Source: Candidatus Tayloriibacteriota bacterium (GTDB lineage Bacteria; Patescibacteriota; Minisyncoccia; Phycocordibacterales; JAKAEA01). Taken from it: a DNA stretch of 22,807 nt. The notes below the pieces were generated by a model. That model ran no database searches and had not been told where the DNA came from. It was given only the letters and a program-made list of their open reading frames with translations. Each line of letters opens with the position of its first letter. The first letter of the stretch is position 1. Positions 1-7,210 of this stretch are shown here, piece after piece. The translations under genes were made by a program, and so were the position numbers. The stretch lies in the NCBI GenBank assembly GCA_029288535.1, contig JARIGY010000047.1, forward strand, positions 1-22,807, written 5' to 3'.

Positions 1-344
1 GCCGCGCCGATGATGGACATGACCAAGCTCGTAGTCGTGGCAATGCGGTCGTTTACAGAACCTGTTCCCTTCTTTTTATAGTACAGCGCAACCGCAAAAA
101 GGATCGCTTGCGGAAACAGCAGGATGCGCTGCCACCAGCAGAATTCGCACGGTTCGAAGCCGGCGATGTTGGAGTAGAACAAACTTGTGAGAATGGAAGC
201 GGCGCTTATGGCAAACCCGATCTCAAGCACGTACCGCGCGGCAAATTTCCGCAGGACTCCGGCCAGGATGAGCATGATGAAGATCTGGGTCGCGACGATG
301 CCGATCGATAAAGGCGTCGTGACGTTTTGGACAAGCGGTGTCAT
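1..344 (-). CDS. dsbB: DsbB-family disulfide bond formation protein, 3' end cut by window edge
   Basis: Membrane oxidoreductase expected to re-oxidise a DsbA-type thiol oxidase by passing electrons to quinone. The reading frame opens at the ATG at 344 and stays open to the window edge, giving about 114 residues. Two hydrophobic helices (about residues 14-30 and 38-53) are followed by an exported loop with a CEFC pair and the downstream WWQR, the classic DsbB signature of a CxxC disulfide next to the quinone-proximal QR. A third helix follows. The second cysteine pair normally found in the next loop would lie outside the window. The start lies 6 bp after the stop of the DsbA-like gene, so the two form an operon and probably a redox pair. 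Family call is firm; the quinone partner is unknown in a CPR cell, many of which lack respiratory chains. Confidence 0.85.
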   Translation of the reverse strand, partial: MTPLVQNVTTPLSIGIVATQIFIMLILAGVLRKFAARYVLEIGFAISAASILTSLFYSNIAGFEPCEFCWWQRILLFPQAILFAVALYYKKKGTGSVNDRIATTTSLVMSIIGA

Positions 345-350
345 AAAAAT

Positions 351-875
351 TTATCGTGCTGACGATGAGCTTGAAGAACTTGCGGTGGTCGTCGTAGAAG
401 TGGTTGATGGAACAATAGGCACAGCCTGACCGGTAGCTTTGTCGATAAGCTGGCAGTGGCTTTTCTGAGCTAGGTCGTTGAGCGAGATCATGCCGGGAGG
501 CGCGACTGCGTCCGGAGACAATTCCCCGCCGATGCGGCTGCCGTCCTTAAACACCCAGGTCGGGTAGCTTTCGATCCCATTTTGAGTACAGATCGGAAGC
601 TGGCCTTGGCCATCGGGAGTGGCGCACTCTACATAAGGAAGCTTGGCGACTGCCGCTTCGCCGAAAATTCGTTTCGTCGCCTGGCAATGCGGACACCAGA
701 AAGCGCCGTAAAATGTAGCGCCCTCATCCTTAAGGCATTGGGCAAAAGCGACAAGATCGTATTGCGAAGCTGGACCGCTCTCTGCCGTTTTGCCTGCAAA
801 GAACGCGATTGCGCCGACGATAAGGACTATGGCCGCCAAAAAGCCGATGACAAATTTCGTATTGATTGTATCCAT
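351..875 (-). CDS. Membrane-anchored DsbA-like thioredoxin-fold oxidoreductase
   Basis: Predicted extracytosolic thiol:disulfide oxidoreductase of 174 residues. One N-terminal transmembrane segment (about residues 8-27) anchors the protein. The thioredoxin-like domain follows, with the catalytic CPHC at residues 61-64 in FWCPHC and a cis-Pro loop SYPT near residue 105. Extra cysteines at 47, 84, 96 and 141 may form structural disulfides. The pattern matches the thioredoxin-like domain often linked to VKOR or DsbB partners. The tail (about residues 157-174) is a low-complexity Ser/Thr run. A dsbB gene follows 6 bp downstream, so the pair likely makes disulfides in secreted proteins. A TAGTAT -10-like hexamer lies 9 nt before the ATG. 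Oxidase rather than reductase activity is inferred from the CPHC motif and the DsbB partner. Confidence 0.85.
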   Translation of the reverse strand: MDTINTKFVIGFLAAIVLIVGAIAFFAGKTAESGPASQYDLVAFAQCLKDEGATFYGAFWCPHCQATKRIFGEAAVAKLPYVECATPDGQGQLPICTQNGIESYPTWVFKDGSRIGGELSPDAVAPPGMISLNDLAQKSHCQLIDKATGQAVPIVPSTTSTTTTASSSSSSSAR

Positions 876-902
876 GATTGCCTAATACTAGCGTGAATCG
901 AT

Positions 903-1541
903 TTATAATTCAATTTCATCGCCTGCGTTAAACGCATGGAAGGCTATTCCGTCCGGCGCGACAAAGCGCTCGAGCATCGAGCCGAACCTCAAACCGAACT
1001 CATTCATCATGCCGTCGTGCACCGGAAACGCATGAGCCGGCTTGAGCGCGCGGGCATAACCGACGACTTCCGACATTTTGAGCCAGGGTGCGGCAACGGG
1101 AAGCGCGAGAATGTCGACAGGACGCTTCGGATCATACAGCGCATCGCCAGGATAGAACAATCTTTTGTTGATGAAGTAACCGGTATTCTCAACTGGCGGA
1201 ATTTCTTCAAGCACTACTGCATGAGTCGTACCGGCACCCTCGATAAGCACGCCGTCGATCATGATCTCCTGCCCGTCCGCCACCACTTCGTATGCGATAC
1301 GCTCTTTGTCCAGTATCTTTCCGACGCTTTTGTTGGTGATCACTTTTGCCTTCGGATTATTGGCCAGAACTTTTTTGAGCGAATCGACATGCAGGTGGTC
1401 CTGATGCTCGTGAGTGATAAGGATCACATCGATCCCTTTCACTTCATCCTGCTTGTCTGTAAAAGTGCCCGGATCGGTAAGGATAGTCAGGGCTTTTTCT
1501 TTTATCATGAGGCAGCAATGGCCGATTTTTTTGATATACAT
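903..1541 (-). CDS. Metallo-beta-lactamase-fold hydrolase
   Basis: Predicted cytosolic metal-dependent hydrolase of 212 residues, similar to the L-ascorbate-6-phosphate lactonase/UPF0173 branch of the metallo-beta-lactamase superfamily. The hallmark HEHQDH motif is near residues 44-49. Further expected ligands are the histidine in GTTHAV (about 108), the aspartate in FYPGDALY (about 133) and the histidine in FPVHDG (about 175). No signal peptide is seen. Substrate cannot be told from sequence; lactones, phosphodiesters and nucleic acids are all used by relatives. It is divergent to the PH-domain gene at 1579. Its own promoter appears to put a TATAGT hexamer 6 nt before the ATG, suggesting a leaderless message. 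A 27-bp gap separates it from the downstream DsbA-like gene. Confidence 0.85.
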   Translation of the reverse strand: MYIKKIGHCCLMIKEKALTILTDPGTFTDKQDEVKGIDVILITHEHQDHLHVDSLKKVLANNPKAKVITNKSVGKILDKERIAYEVVADGQEIMIDGVLIEGAGTTHAVVLEEIPPVENTGYFINKRLFYPGDALYDPKRPVDILALPVAAPWLKMSEVVGYARALKPAHAFPVHDGMMNEFGLRFGSMLERFVAPDGIAFHAFNAGDEIEL

Positions 1542-1547
1542 AAGCGC

Positions 1548-1553
1548 ACTATA
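1548..1553 (-). promoter_or_regulatory. -10-like hexamer of the 903-1541 gene
   Basis: Minus-strand TATAGT lies 6 nt before the ATG at 1541. With the usual 6-7 nt from -10 to start site, transcription would begin at or next to the ATG. No Shine-Dalgarno fits in the space. No good -35 is visible. Confidence 0.5.
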
Positions 1554-1565
1554 GCATATGCTATA
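1550..1565. repeat. 16-bp perfect palindrome between divergent starts
   Basis: The sequence tatagcatatgctata equals its own reverse complement. It lies in the 37-bp gap between the divergent starts at 1541 and 1579 and overlaps the -10-like hexamers of both genes. This may be two mirrored -10 elements, an operator for a dimeric repressor, or both. Confidence 0.6.
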
Positions 1566-1567
1566 CT
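1562..1567 (+). promoter_or_regulatory. -10-like hexamer of the 1579-2151 gene
   Basis: Plus-strand TATACT ends 11 nt before the ATG at 1579, predicting a leader of about 4-5 nt. The leader is AT-only and has no Shine-Dalgarno. Confidence 0.45.
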
Positions 1568-1578
1568 TTTAATTAATT

Positions 1579-2151
1579 ATGATAAATCCAACCTACGAGC
1601 GCCGAGGGCAGAAAACGTTTATCGCGCTTATTACATTACGTTTGATCCCGGCGTTTCTTTTCTTGTGCGTTATGATCGTCCTTGCGGCATTCAAAAGTTC
1701 GGCGATCGCATCAATGGCAAAAGCCACCGGCCACGCTTCCCCGCTTTTCGCGGAAGCATATTCTCTTATCGTCAGCCTCGGCTTCATAGCATTCCTTTTG
1801 CTGACGGCGATCCTTTTGCTTTCGGCATGGCTTCAATACATCGGTTTCACTTTTTACCTTGACGATAACGCGTTCAAGATCCGGGAAGGCATCATCAACA
1901 TCAACGAAATCTCGATTCTCTACCACCAGATCCAGAATGTCGATGTCGACCGGCCGCTGCTCTACCGCATGATGGGCATGAGCCGGCTTGTCATCCTTAC
2001 CGCCGCGCACGAAGACGAAAAAGAGCATCCGGATGAACACGACGAAACCGAAGGCATCGTCGACCTGCTCGACTCGGCCGAAGCCGGAGCGCTCCAGCAC
2101 GAGCTCCTGTCCCGATCGAATATTCAGAAAGTTGAGGAAGTAAAATCTTAA
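1579..2151 (+). CDS. Bacterial PH (bPH2/DUF304) domain membrane protein
   Basis: Membrane protein of 190 residues in the YdbS/YdbT-like bPH2 family. Two transmembrane helices (about residues 16-38 and 62-85) precede the PH-like domain, which carries the characteristic stretch from SILYHQIQNV through VDRPLLYRM to GMSRLVILTA (about residues 112-139). The tail is acidic, with HEDEKEHPDEHDE. Family members are anchored membrane proteins of poorly known function, some linked to envelope stress. The gene stands alone on the plus strand between minus-strand genes. Its stop is only 14 bp from the convergent CAP-protein stop, leaving no room for a normal hairpin terminator. The family call is strong; no role is assigned. 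Confidence 0.85.
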   Translation: MINPTYERRGQKTFIALITLRLIPAFLFLCVMIVLAAFKSSAIASMAKATGHASPLFAEAYSLIVSLGFIAFLLLTAILLLSAWLQYIGFTFYLDDNAFKIREGIININEISILYHQIQNVDVDRPLLYRMMGMSRLVILTAAHEDEKEHPDEHDETEGIVDLLDSAEAGALQHELLSRSNIQKVEEVKS

Positions 2152-2165
2152 AATAAAACTGATTT

Positions 2166-3056
2166 CTAATTCTGTGCGCAGCTATTGAAATCCCTGACTT
2201 GCTTGTTGTACGTATCAATTTCGGCTTTCAGTTTGGCAACCTGGACATTGTAATTTGAAACATAGTCGTTGTACGCGGAGATTTTTGCGTTGTAGTCTGT
2301 GCTTTCTTCAGGCGTGTCGTGCGTCATCGCGTCGAGAGCTTTCTTTTGGGCGGTAATCTTGGTCTGCATATCGGCTACGGTCGCCTTGTCTTTTTCAATG
2401 CTGTTTTTCAAAGCAACAGCGATAACCGGACACGCGCTCGACGGCTTGCCGAATTCCTGGACAGCCATCCACACACGCTGGCCGTTATATGTACCCTGCC
2501 CTACCGCCACCCCGATTTCCATGTATCGGCCATTCAGAATATTGGCGCGATGGCCTGGGCTTGCCATCCAGGCATCGAGCAGTGCCGCATCGTTCTTGAA
2601 CGAGCCGAGCGCGAGATTTTCTCCGATGATGACGTACGAATAACCCGCGTTCGCAGCGAGCCAGCCAGGACCGTTGCCGCTTGGCGAAACATGCTCGAAG
2701 TACTGACGGTCAAACATGTCCTGCAGTTTCCGCATCGCCGCCTGGTCAAGCATCGCATTATCCGCAAGCGGCGTTACGCCGTTCTCGGCGCGCTTTTCGT
2801 TGGTAATGCGAAGAATCTCCGACGGCGACAAGTGGCCGGGGTCGGTAAAGAGACCGGAGCGGAGCGGCGTACTGAACATTTCCTGGCGCACAGCCTGAAG
2901 CATGTCGTCGTGGGCGCCCGAATATTCTTTTACAAACGCGATGGCAGTTGCGGCATATTTAACGATGGGCTGGCGGGCGGCAAAAAAGACGCACAGCAGT
3001 GAAATTCCGATCGTGCCGCAGGCAATGCCTATTTTCGTGTACTTGCTCATGAACAC
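2166..3056 (-). CDS. Anchored CAP (SCP/PR1-like) domain protein with C-terminal coiled coil
   Basis: Predicted cell-surface protein of 296 residues. An N-terminal transmembrane anchor (about residues 8-27) leads to a CAP domain (about 80-205) with the family marks NEKRAENGV, YFEHVSPSG, GENLA and SPGHRANILN. A lysine- and glutamine-rich helical region (about 215-290) with heptad-like spacing is probably a coiled coil. CAP proteins are secreted and are implicated in wall, lipid or protease functions; no enzyme activity is claimed here. The start given is a GTG whose G is also the last base of the upstream YihY stop (TAGTG), a coupling arrangement. An ATG two codons later at 3050 is an equally possible start. 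It is the last gene of a three-gene unit from 4319. Confidence 0.85.
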   Translation of the reverse strand: MFMSKYTKIGIACGTIGISLLCVFFAARQPIVKYAATAIAFVKEYSGAHDDMLQAVRQEMFSTPLRSGLFTDPGHLSPSEILRITNEKRAENGVTPLADNAMLDQAAMRKLQDMFDRQYFEHVSPSGNGPGWLAANAGYSYVIIGENLALGSFKNDAALLDAWMASPGHRANILNGRYMEIGVAVGQGTYNGQRVWMAVQEFGKPSSACPVIAVALKNSIEKDKATVADMQTKITAQKKALDAMTHDTPEESTDYNAKISAYNDYVSNYNVQVAKLKAEIDTYNKQVRDFNSCAQN

Positions 3057-3889
3057 TATGAAGTCTGACGCACTTTGAGTTTTTGGTCAACCACGTAGGT
3101 AACCGCGGCGCCATAGAAAAAGATCTGGGCCGAATAGTAGAACCAGACGAGAACGAGGATCACCGCTCCCGCCGCGCCGTATACCGAAGCAAGGATGTGA
3201 GCAGTGATATAGAAACCAAGAAGAAACCGACCGAAAATGAATAGTGCTCCGCCGACAATCGCCCCGGCAAAGGCCGCCTTGAAAGAAACTTTCCGATGCG
3301 GCAGATATTTGTACATAAGCGTAAACAGCACAAGGATATACAGAGATGAAATGAGGGCGTTGCCGATATTGATCGCCGAGCCGAGCGCAACCAGCCTCGG
3401 GTTGAGGTGATGCGTCAGGAGCGTGCCGATGGCGGTCGCTATGAATGTCGCCACCAAAATTCCCCCAAGCACCACGACCATGAGCACCGCGACGACTTTG
3501 GATCGGAAAAAAGTTCTCGGTACGAATTCTTCGTCATTGTTTTTCCAGATATCCGATAACGCGTATTGGATTTGGGTAAACAGGGCGAGCGCGCCGAGGA
3601 TGATGACGACCGAGCTGATGATGGAAACAATGACATTGGTACCGGGATCATACGCAAACGAAGTCAGGGCCTGGAGCAGGCGCGAAACATCGCTGCCGAC
3701 AAAACCCTGGAGCACGGTATTGAGCTTGCCATGCACGGCTTCTGCGCCGAAAAATTTACCGAGAATGATCACAAAAATAAGGATCATCGGGGCAAGCGAG
3801 AAAATGGAATAGTACGCGATCGCCGCGCCATTGGTCGAAGGGTCCGCGTTCCACCATCGTTTGAGGGCTTGAGTAAAAATAGATAGCAT
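3056..3889 (-). CDS. YihY/BrkB (UPF0761) family integral membrane protein
   Basis: Polytopic membrane protein of 277 residues with about six helices. The family mark STNGAAIAYYSIFSLAPM occurs near the N-terminus, and the helices continue to the end (GAAGAVILVLVWFYYSAQIF near 245-265). YihY/BrkB proteins are widespread and their transport role is unproven; the old 'RNase BN' label is obsolete. The ATG at 3889 is preferred because it follows the upstream stop by 10 bp and gives the usual family N-terminus. A TTG at 3925 would overlap the upstream gene by 26 bp. Its stop overlaps the GTG of the CAP gene by one base. Confidence 0.88.
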   Translation of the reverse strand: MLSIFTQALKRWWNADPSTNGAAIAYYSIFSLAPMILIFVIILGKFFGAEAVHGKLNTVLQGFVGSDVSRLLQALTSFAYDPGTNVIVSIISSVVIILGALALFTQIQYALSDIWKNNDEEFVPRTFFRSKVVAVLMVVVLGGILVATFIATAIGTLLTHHLNPRLVALGSAINIGNALISSLYILVLFTLMYKYLPHRKVSFKAAFAGAIVGGALFIFGRFLLGFYITAHILASVYGAAGAVILVLVWFYYSAQIFFYGAAVTYVVDQKLKVRQTS

Positions 3890-3899
3890 ACGTATGAAA

Positions 3900-4319
3900 T
3901 TAAGGCGTTGACTGGGTTGATTCAATAGTAAGTGAAAAATCGGATTTGCTCAAATATTTGCTCTTTGCGGATACGGTTATTTCTTCCCTACCTTTCAAGA
4001 CAAGCGAGTTGGCAACGCTCAGATCGACATCTTCGTGATTCACCTCGACAGCAGCATGCAGCGCATCAACGGCGACAGCCTGTTCATAATCTGCCTTGGG
4101 CAGTTCCACGATTATCACCGTGCCGGCAGCAGCCTCGATGTGCTGGCCATTATTTTTAACAGAATAGAGCGCATACTGCGTATTGGTCTGGATCTGTTCA
4201 TGCGACAGCGGTGCACGCGTTGCCGAAACATGCTGGTGCACGGCATAGGCAATACCGATTCCGCAAAGCAAAAGAATAAGAACTCCTGAAAGATACATGA
4301 AAAACTTCTGCCGCTTCAT
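3900..4319 (-). CDS. Orphan membrane-anchored extracytosolic protein
   Basis: Unrecognised protein of 139 residues. A positively charged start (MKRQK) and one transmembrane segment (about residues 7-26) would place the rest outside the cytosol. The exported part alternates short hydrophobic and charged stretches, for example GTVIIVELP and SLVLKGREEITVSAKS, suggesting a small beta-rich fold. There are no cysteines in the exported part and no catalytic motif. It opens the unit that continues with YihY and the CAP protein. It has a clear extended -10 (TGG-TACACT) 6 nt before its ATG and no Shine-Dalgarno. Function is unknown. Confidence 0.75.
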   Translation of the reverse strand: MKRQKFFMYLSGVLILLLCGIGIAYAVHQHVSATRAPLSHEQIQTNTQYALYSVKNNGQHIEAAAGTVIIVELPKADYEQAVAVDALHAAVEVNHEDVDLSVANSLVLKGREEITVSAKSKYLSKSDFSLTIESTQSTP

Positions 4320-4325
4320 ACTGTC

Positions 4326-4334
4326 AGTGTACCA
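4326..4334 (-). promoter_or_regulatory. Extended -10 of the 4319 operon
   Basis: Minus-strand TGG followed by TACACT, ending 6 nt before the ATG at 4319. The TGn extension supports promoter function without a recognisable -35. Predicted transcription start is at the ATG. Confidence 0.5.
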
Positions 4335-4351
4335 TGGTTGGCTGGCGACGT

Positions 4352-5215
4352 TTAAATAAAAAGTGACTCCAGCAATACCCTATTCTTCATTGCCCACTGG
4401 ATTCGCTTCCATCTTTTTTTAGTATCGCCATAAGTAACCCATGAACAGGCCCAGAAAATTGCCGCGTCAAAAATATATCCTTTTTCCTCAACATTCATCG
4501 GCCGCAGAGCAAAATAACTCTCGTAGTATGCTTTTGCATTCCCTTCCAAAATTTCAAGATCTTCTGTTACAAAATGATTTATAAGGCTGACTCCCAGATC
4601 GAGAACTGCAGGACCAATCCCTACTTCATCCCAGTCGATCACCACAATACTTCCATCGGGCTTTTGAATGACATTTCCTGGGGTTATCTCCGTATGGATA
4701 AGCGTTTTCGTAAGCGAATCGAACGATCGAATGGTTTTTAGAACTTCCAAAAATTCATGCTTGAAAGCGTACTTTTCTGCTTTTTCAATTAATTGAGGGA
4801 TCGCGGCAGAAGGCTTATAGTCGGATTCAAATGGAAAATCTTTTATCGAATGAAGCGCGGCCGTTATTTTTCCAAGGTTTTCAAAAGTCGAGGGTGTCCA
4901 GACAGGATGTTCTCCCTCAATAAATTTGATCAGGTAAATAAGTTTATTTTCATACTCGACAAATGTCTTATTATTTTTCGTATTCAGAAGCTTTGAAATA
5001 TATTTAAAGCCTTTTTGATTTAAAAAACCATACGCGCCCAGATCGCGTTCGAGATTTACAGCAGTCTTCCATCGAGCAGCAATTTTATAGGTATACTTGC
5101 CTTCTTTCGCCACAACGATACCAACTTGCCCGGCGGCACCTTGTGCTGGCATTTCCTTTAAAACCACTTCTGAAAGCGGCCAATTGGCTTCAATAAATTC
5201 TCTTGTGACATTCAT
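4352..5215 (-). CDS. APH/choline-kinase-like phosphotransferase
   Basis: Predicted small-molecule kinase of 287 residues with the aminoglycoside/choline/homoserine kinase fold. The Brenner-type loop appears as HTEITPGN (H174, E176, N181), where the family norm is HxDxxxxN, so the catalytic-base aspartate position carries glutamate. The metal-binding motif IDWD (D194) and the later DLG (D206) are intact. An N-lobe lysine is plausible at K44 in YTYKIAA. The substrate cannot be read from sequence and antibiotic resistance should not be assumed. The gene is visibly AT-rich; hand counts of 4921-5040 give about a quarter G+C, against about half in the next gene, which suggests recent acquisition. 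It starts 11 bp after the histidine-phosphatase stop. Confidence 0.8.
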   Translation of the reverse strand: MNVTREFIEANWPLSEVVLKEMPAQGAAGQVGIVVAKEGKYTYKIAARWKTAVNLERDLGAYGFLNQKGFKYISKLLNTKNNKTFVEYENKLIYLIKFIEGEHPVWTPSTFENLGKITAALHSIKDFPFESDYKPSAAIPQLIEKAEKYAFKHEFLEVLKTIRSFDSLTKTLIHTEITPGNVIQKPDGSIVVIDWDEVGIGPAVLDLGVSLINHFVTEDLEILEGNAKAYYESYFALRPMNVEEKGYIFDAAIFWACSWVTYGDTKKRWKRIQWAMKNRVLLESLFI

Positions 5216-5226
5216 AACCTTATTTT

Positions 5227-5907
5227 TTACACATTCCTATTGTAGTCATTCCAGGCCAGAAGGTTCCAGCCGCGGGTGGCGGATTTCTTGTAATGCGGTT
5301 CGTATTCGCACACCGTGATGCCGGCGTTGTTCGCCTGATTGTAAAAAGACAGCTTGATGTATTCTTGCGAAGTCAGGTTTTCGCGGAACTGCATGACGGC
5401 GATGACCATGGTCAGGAAGATGCCGTGAGTCACGCACAGGATGTTGCGCTCGGGCCGGGCTGCCAGGAAATCGAGCAGCTGTTCGGCCCGAAGCTTGAGG
5501 TCTTCAAAATTTTCCTCGTCGGAATAGCGCAGCGAACTTTCGTGGAAACTCTTATCGATAAGGTCGGTGATCCGCCGCACGCCGACGTCTTCCGCCCACT
5601 TGCCGATAATCTCGGTCGGGTTGCGGCGCTCTTTGAGCAGATCGGAATATTCTAACGGCTTTTGGACAAACGTATTGATGATAGCGGCTGTCTCCTGAGT
5701 GCGCTCAAAAGGGCTGGCGATGATAACGTCGATCGGAAAAACCTTGAGCCGTTCGCCGGTAAGCTTGGCCTGCGCCTTGCCCTTTTCGCTCAAAGCGCCC
5801 GCCGCGCCCTGGCGGATATGCTGCGCATTGAGAAGCGTTTCGCCATGGCGGACAAAATATACTTTCTTGTTTAGGAACCTGTCAAAAAATCGGCTGAAGA
5901 AATTCAT
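5227..5907 (-). CDS. Histidine phosphatase family protein (phosphoglycerate-mutase-like)
   Basis: Predicted cytosolic phosphatase of 226 residues. The phosphohistidine motif VRHGETLLN gives H21, R64-region SPFERTQETA supplies the second arginine, and CVTHGIFL supplies the second catalytic histidine; an acidic residue between them is expected as proton donor. This set marks the dPGM/RHG superfamily but does not settle the substrate, which could be a sugar phosphate, nucleotide or protein. The ATG at 5907 is chosen over the upstream in-frame start at 6003 because GGAGGG directly precedes it, TATACT lies 6 nt upstream, and homologous sequence begins shortly after. The APH-like kinase follows 11 bp downstream, so a kinase and a phosphatase share the transcript. 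Confidence 0.87.
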   Translation of the reverse strand: MNFFSRFFDRFLNKKVYFVRHGETLLNAQHIRQGAAGALSEKGKAQAKLTGERLKVFPIDVIIASPFERTQETAAIINTFVQKPLEYSDLLKERRNPTEIIGKWAEDVGVRRITDLIDKSFHESSLRYSDEENFEDLKLRAEQLLDFLAARPERNILCVTHGIFLTMVIAVMQFRENLTSQEYIKLSFYNQANNAGITVCEYEPHYKKSATRGWNLLAWNDYNRNV

Positions 5908-5913
5908 CCCTCC

Positions 5914-5942
5914 AGTATAGAACGGCGGCGTCTTCTTACCAA
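5914..5942 (-). promoter_or_regulatory. Promoter of the histidine phosphatase gene
   Basis: Minus-strand TTGGTA (5937-5942), a 17-bp spacer, and TATACT (5914-5919), which ends 6 nt before the ATG at 5907. Both boxes and spacing fit a sigma-70-type promoter. The -35 overlaps the stop of the upstream gene. GGAGGG lies between -10 and ATG but would be at most partly transcribed. Confidence 0.6.
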
Positions 5943-6343
5943 ATGTATACGTAGAGAAAATAGGAACCGAGCAGAACGAACGGCAGCGCAAGGGCTGTGA
6001 CAAAATAAATTGCGCTCAGTACGAATGAGGCATACGCAAGCGGCATGCCGCGGACAGGCGAAGGGTTTTTGATGTAGCCGCGGAGCGCAACGATTGAGAA
6101 ATAAAGTGCGCAAGCCGGAGCAACGATGATAAACAAGAATCCTAATGATGCTTTGCCGACTACGTGCATATCCTGGATAAAAGACAGCTTGGCATAGAGA
6201 GCGATGAAGCCGATAAAAAGCGCCATGAAACCGGCGCTTGCGGCTGCCATCAGGCTGAATGGAGCATTCTCAACTGTTGCGACGCGGGCCGGTTGTTGAG
6301 GTCTGGAATAGGTTTTTCTAAGAGGTACTGCGATTGTTGTCAT
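5936..6343 (-). CDS. Small membrane protein of unknown family
   Basis: Protein of 135 residues with a hydrophilic N-terminus (about residues 1-28) and three or four hydrophobic helices (about 29-50, 60-85, 103-120 and 118-133). Charged residues are few and lie at loops such as RGYIKNPSPVRG. No catalytic or metal motif is seen. The layout is like the small DUF4190-type membrane proteins, but this is only a resemblance. AAGG with spacing of about 1-2 nt precedes the ATG. It is followed by the promoter of the histidine phosphatase gene and may be transcribed separately. Confidence 0.65.
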   Translation of the reverse strand: MTTIAVPLRKTYSRPQQPARVATVENAPFSLMAAASAGFMALFIGFIALYAKLSFIQDMHVVGKASLGFLFIIVAPACALYFSIVALRGYIKNPSPVRGMPLAYASFVLSAIYFVTALALPFVLLGSYFLYVYIW

Positions 6344-6391
6344 ACCTTCTATGACGTATGGCAGAGATAAGACTTACTTCTATTCTGTGTT

Positions 6392-6661
6392 CTATTTTGT
6401 TCTGCCGATACTTGCGTACGCGATCAGTCCGCCGATAATGAAACCAATGATGATGAAAGCGGCAATAGTGAGCACAAGTCTTGAAATTATTCCGAAGTGG
6501 AAAATACCGAGGATCGGGAAAACAAAAACCAGCGCAAGGACGAGAGCGACAAAAGCGCTGAAGAGCATGATCACCAGAGACAGCATTGTCGGCATCTGGC
6601 CCGGCTTCCTGTTTTTCAATTCTTTTGAAAGGCGTTCGATGTCGTCGATAAATAAAGCCAT
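6392..6661 (-). CDS. Small two-helix membrane protein
   Basis: Protein of 89 residues with an amphipathic, charged N-terminus (MALFIDDIERLSKELKNRKP), then two long hydrophobic segments (about residues 25-50 and 58-85) and a short charged tail. No family was recognised. The start is divergent to the gene at 6748. Neither a Shine-Dalgarno nor a convincing -10 is seen directly upstream, so the start is uncertain, although the N-terminal helix looks like genuine protein. A gap of 48 bp separates it from the next minus-strand gene. Confidence 0.6.
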   Translation of the reverse strand: MALFIDDIERLSKELKNRKPGQMPTMLSLVIMLFSAFVALVLALVFVFPILGIFHFGIISRLVLTIAAFIIIGFIIGGLIAYASIGRTK

Positions 6662-6747
6662 TGGTACTGCTGAAGACGCTTGGCGGCGGGTTTTATTTCG
6701 CGGATATGGTAGGATAGCCGAAGTTTTTACACAACGAAAGGAATCAT

Positions 6748-7131
6748 ATGATTCTCAAATTTCTCGTGTTGGGTTCTTTCAGCCTTGCAGATCTGTGCCT
6801 GATTTTTACGGTCTTTCTGGGAATGCGGCTTGCGAAAACCGCATGTTCGCACAAGAGCCATGAGAGGATGGCGTGGGCGACCTTCGCGACGACACTCGCT
6901 GCAGTTATTCTGACTGAATTCATGGTTCGGTCGCAAGGCAAAGGCAATCGCGGCTTGCTGTTCTGGATTCATCTTACCGCATTCGCATTTCCCTACCTCG
7001 CCTCGCTTCCAGCCCTACTATGGTTCAACGGCGTGTCGAGCATGTGGCACAAGCCGCTCGCGTACACCGCCGCAGGATTATGCATCGGCATGAATATTAC
7101 CGGCTTCATGCTGTGGCAGCAAAGGCTTTGA
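6748..7131 (+). CDS. Four-helix membrane protein, possibly DUF420-like
   Basis: Integral membrane protein of 127 residues with four predicted helices (about 5-25, 42-60, 70-93 and 104-123). Histidines and adjacent residues in SHERMAW, FWIHLTAF and MWHKPLAY sit near helix ends, recalling the DUF420/YozB layout, where histidines might bind a metal or heme; that comparison is tentative. AAAGGA is placed about 6 nt before the ATG, a normal Shine-Dalgarno and one of the few clear ones here. The gene stands alone and ends in a hairpin terminator at 7152-7187. Confidence 0.65.
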   Translation: MILKFLVLGSFSLADLCLIFTVFLGMRLAKTACSHKSHERMAWATFATTLAAVILTEFMVRSQGKGNRGLLFWIHLTAFAFPYLASLPALLWFNGVSSMWHKPLAYTAAGLCIGMNITGFMLWQQRL

Positions 7132-7151
7132 GAAATGCCGACGCTAGCAAC

Positions 7152-7187
7152 AAAAAACAGCCAGACTACGTTGTCTGACTGTTTTTT
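7152..7187. terminator. Bidirectional Rho-independent terminator
   Basis: A stem of 11 positions with one mismatch (arms aacagccagac and gtctgactgtt, loop tacgtt) is flanked by A6 on the left and T6 on the right. It can end both the plus-strand gene stopping at 7131 and the minus-strand RRM gene stopping at 7211. Confidence 0.85.
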
Positions 7188-7210
7188 ATTTTCCAGATCC
7201 TTTTTGAAGA

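Noticed and set aside
936..1862. 308-residue plus-strand frame
   Set aside because: Antisense to the metallohydrolase gene, low hydrophobic patterning and no recognisable domain; the minus and shorter plus frames carry clear families.
4352..5215. Aminoglycoside resistance gene
   Set aside because: The fold is shared by many kinases, the catalytic motif is altered, and nothing nearby points to antibiotic resistance.
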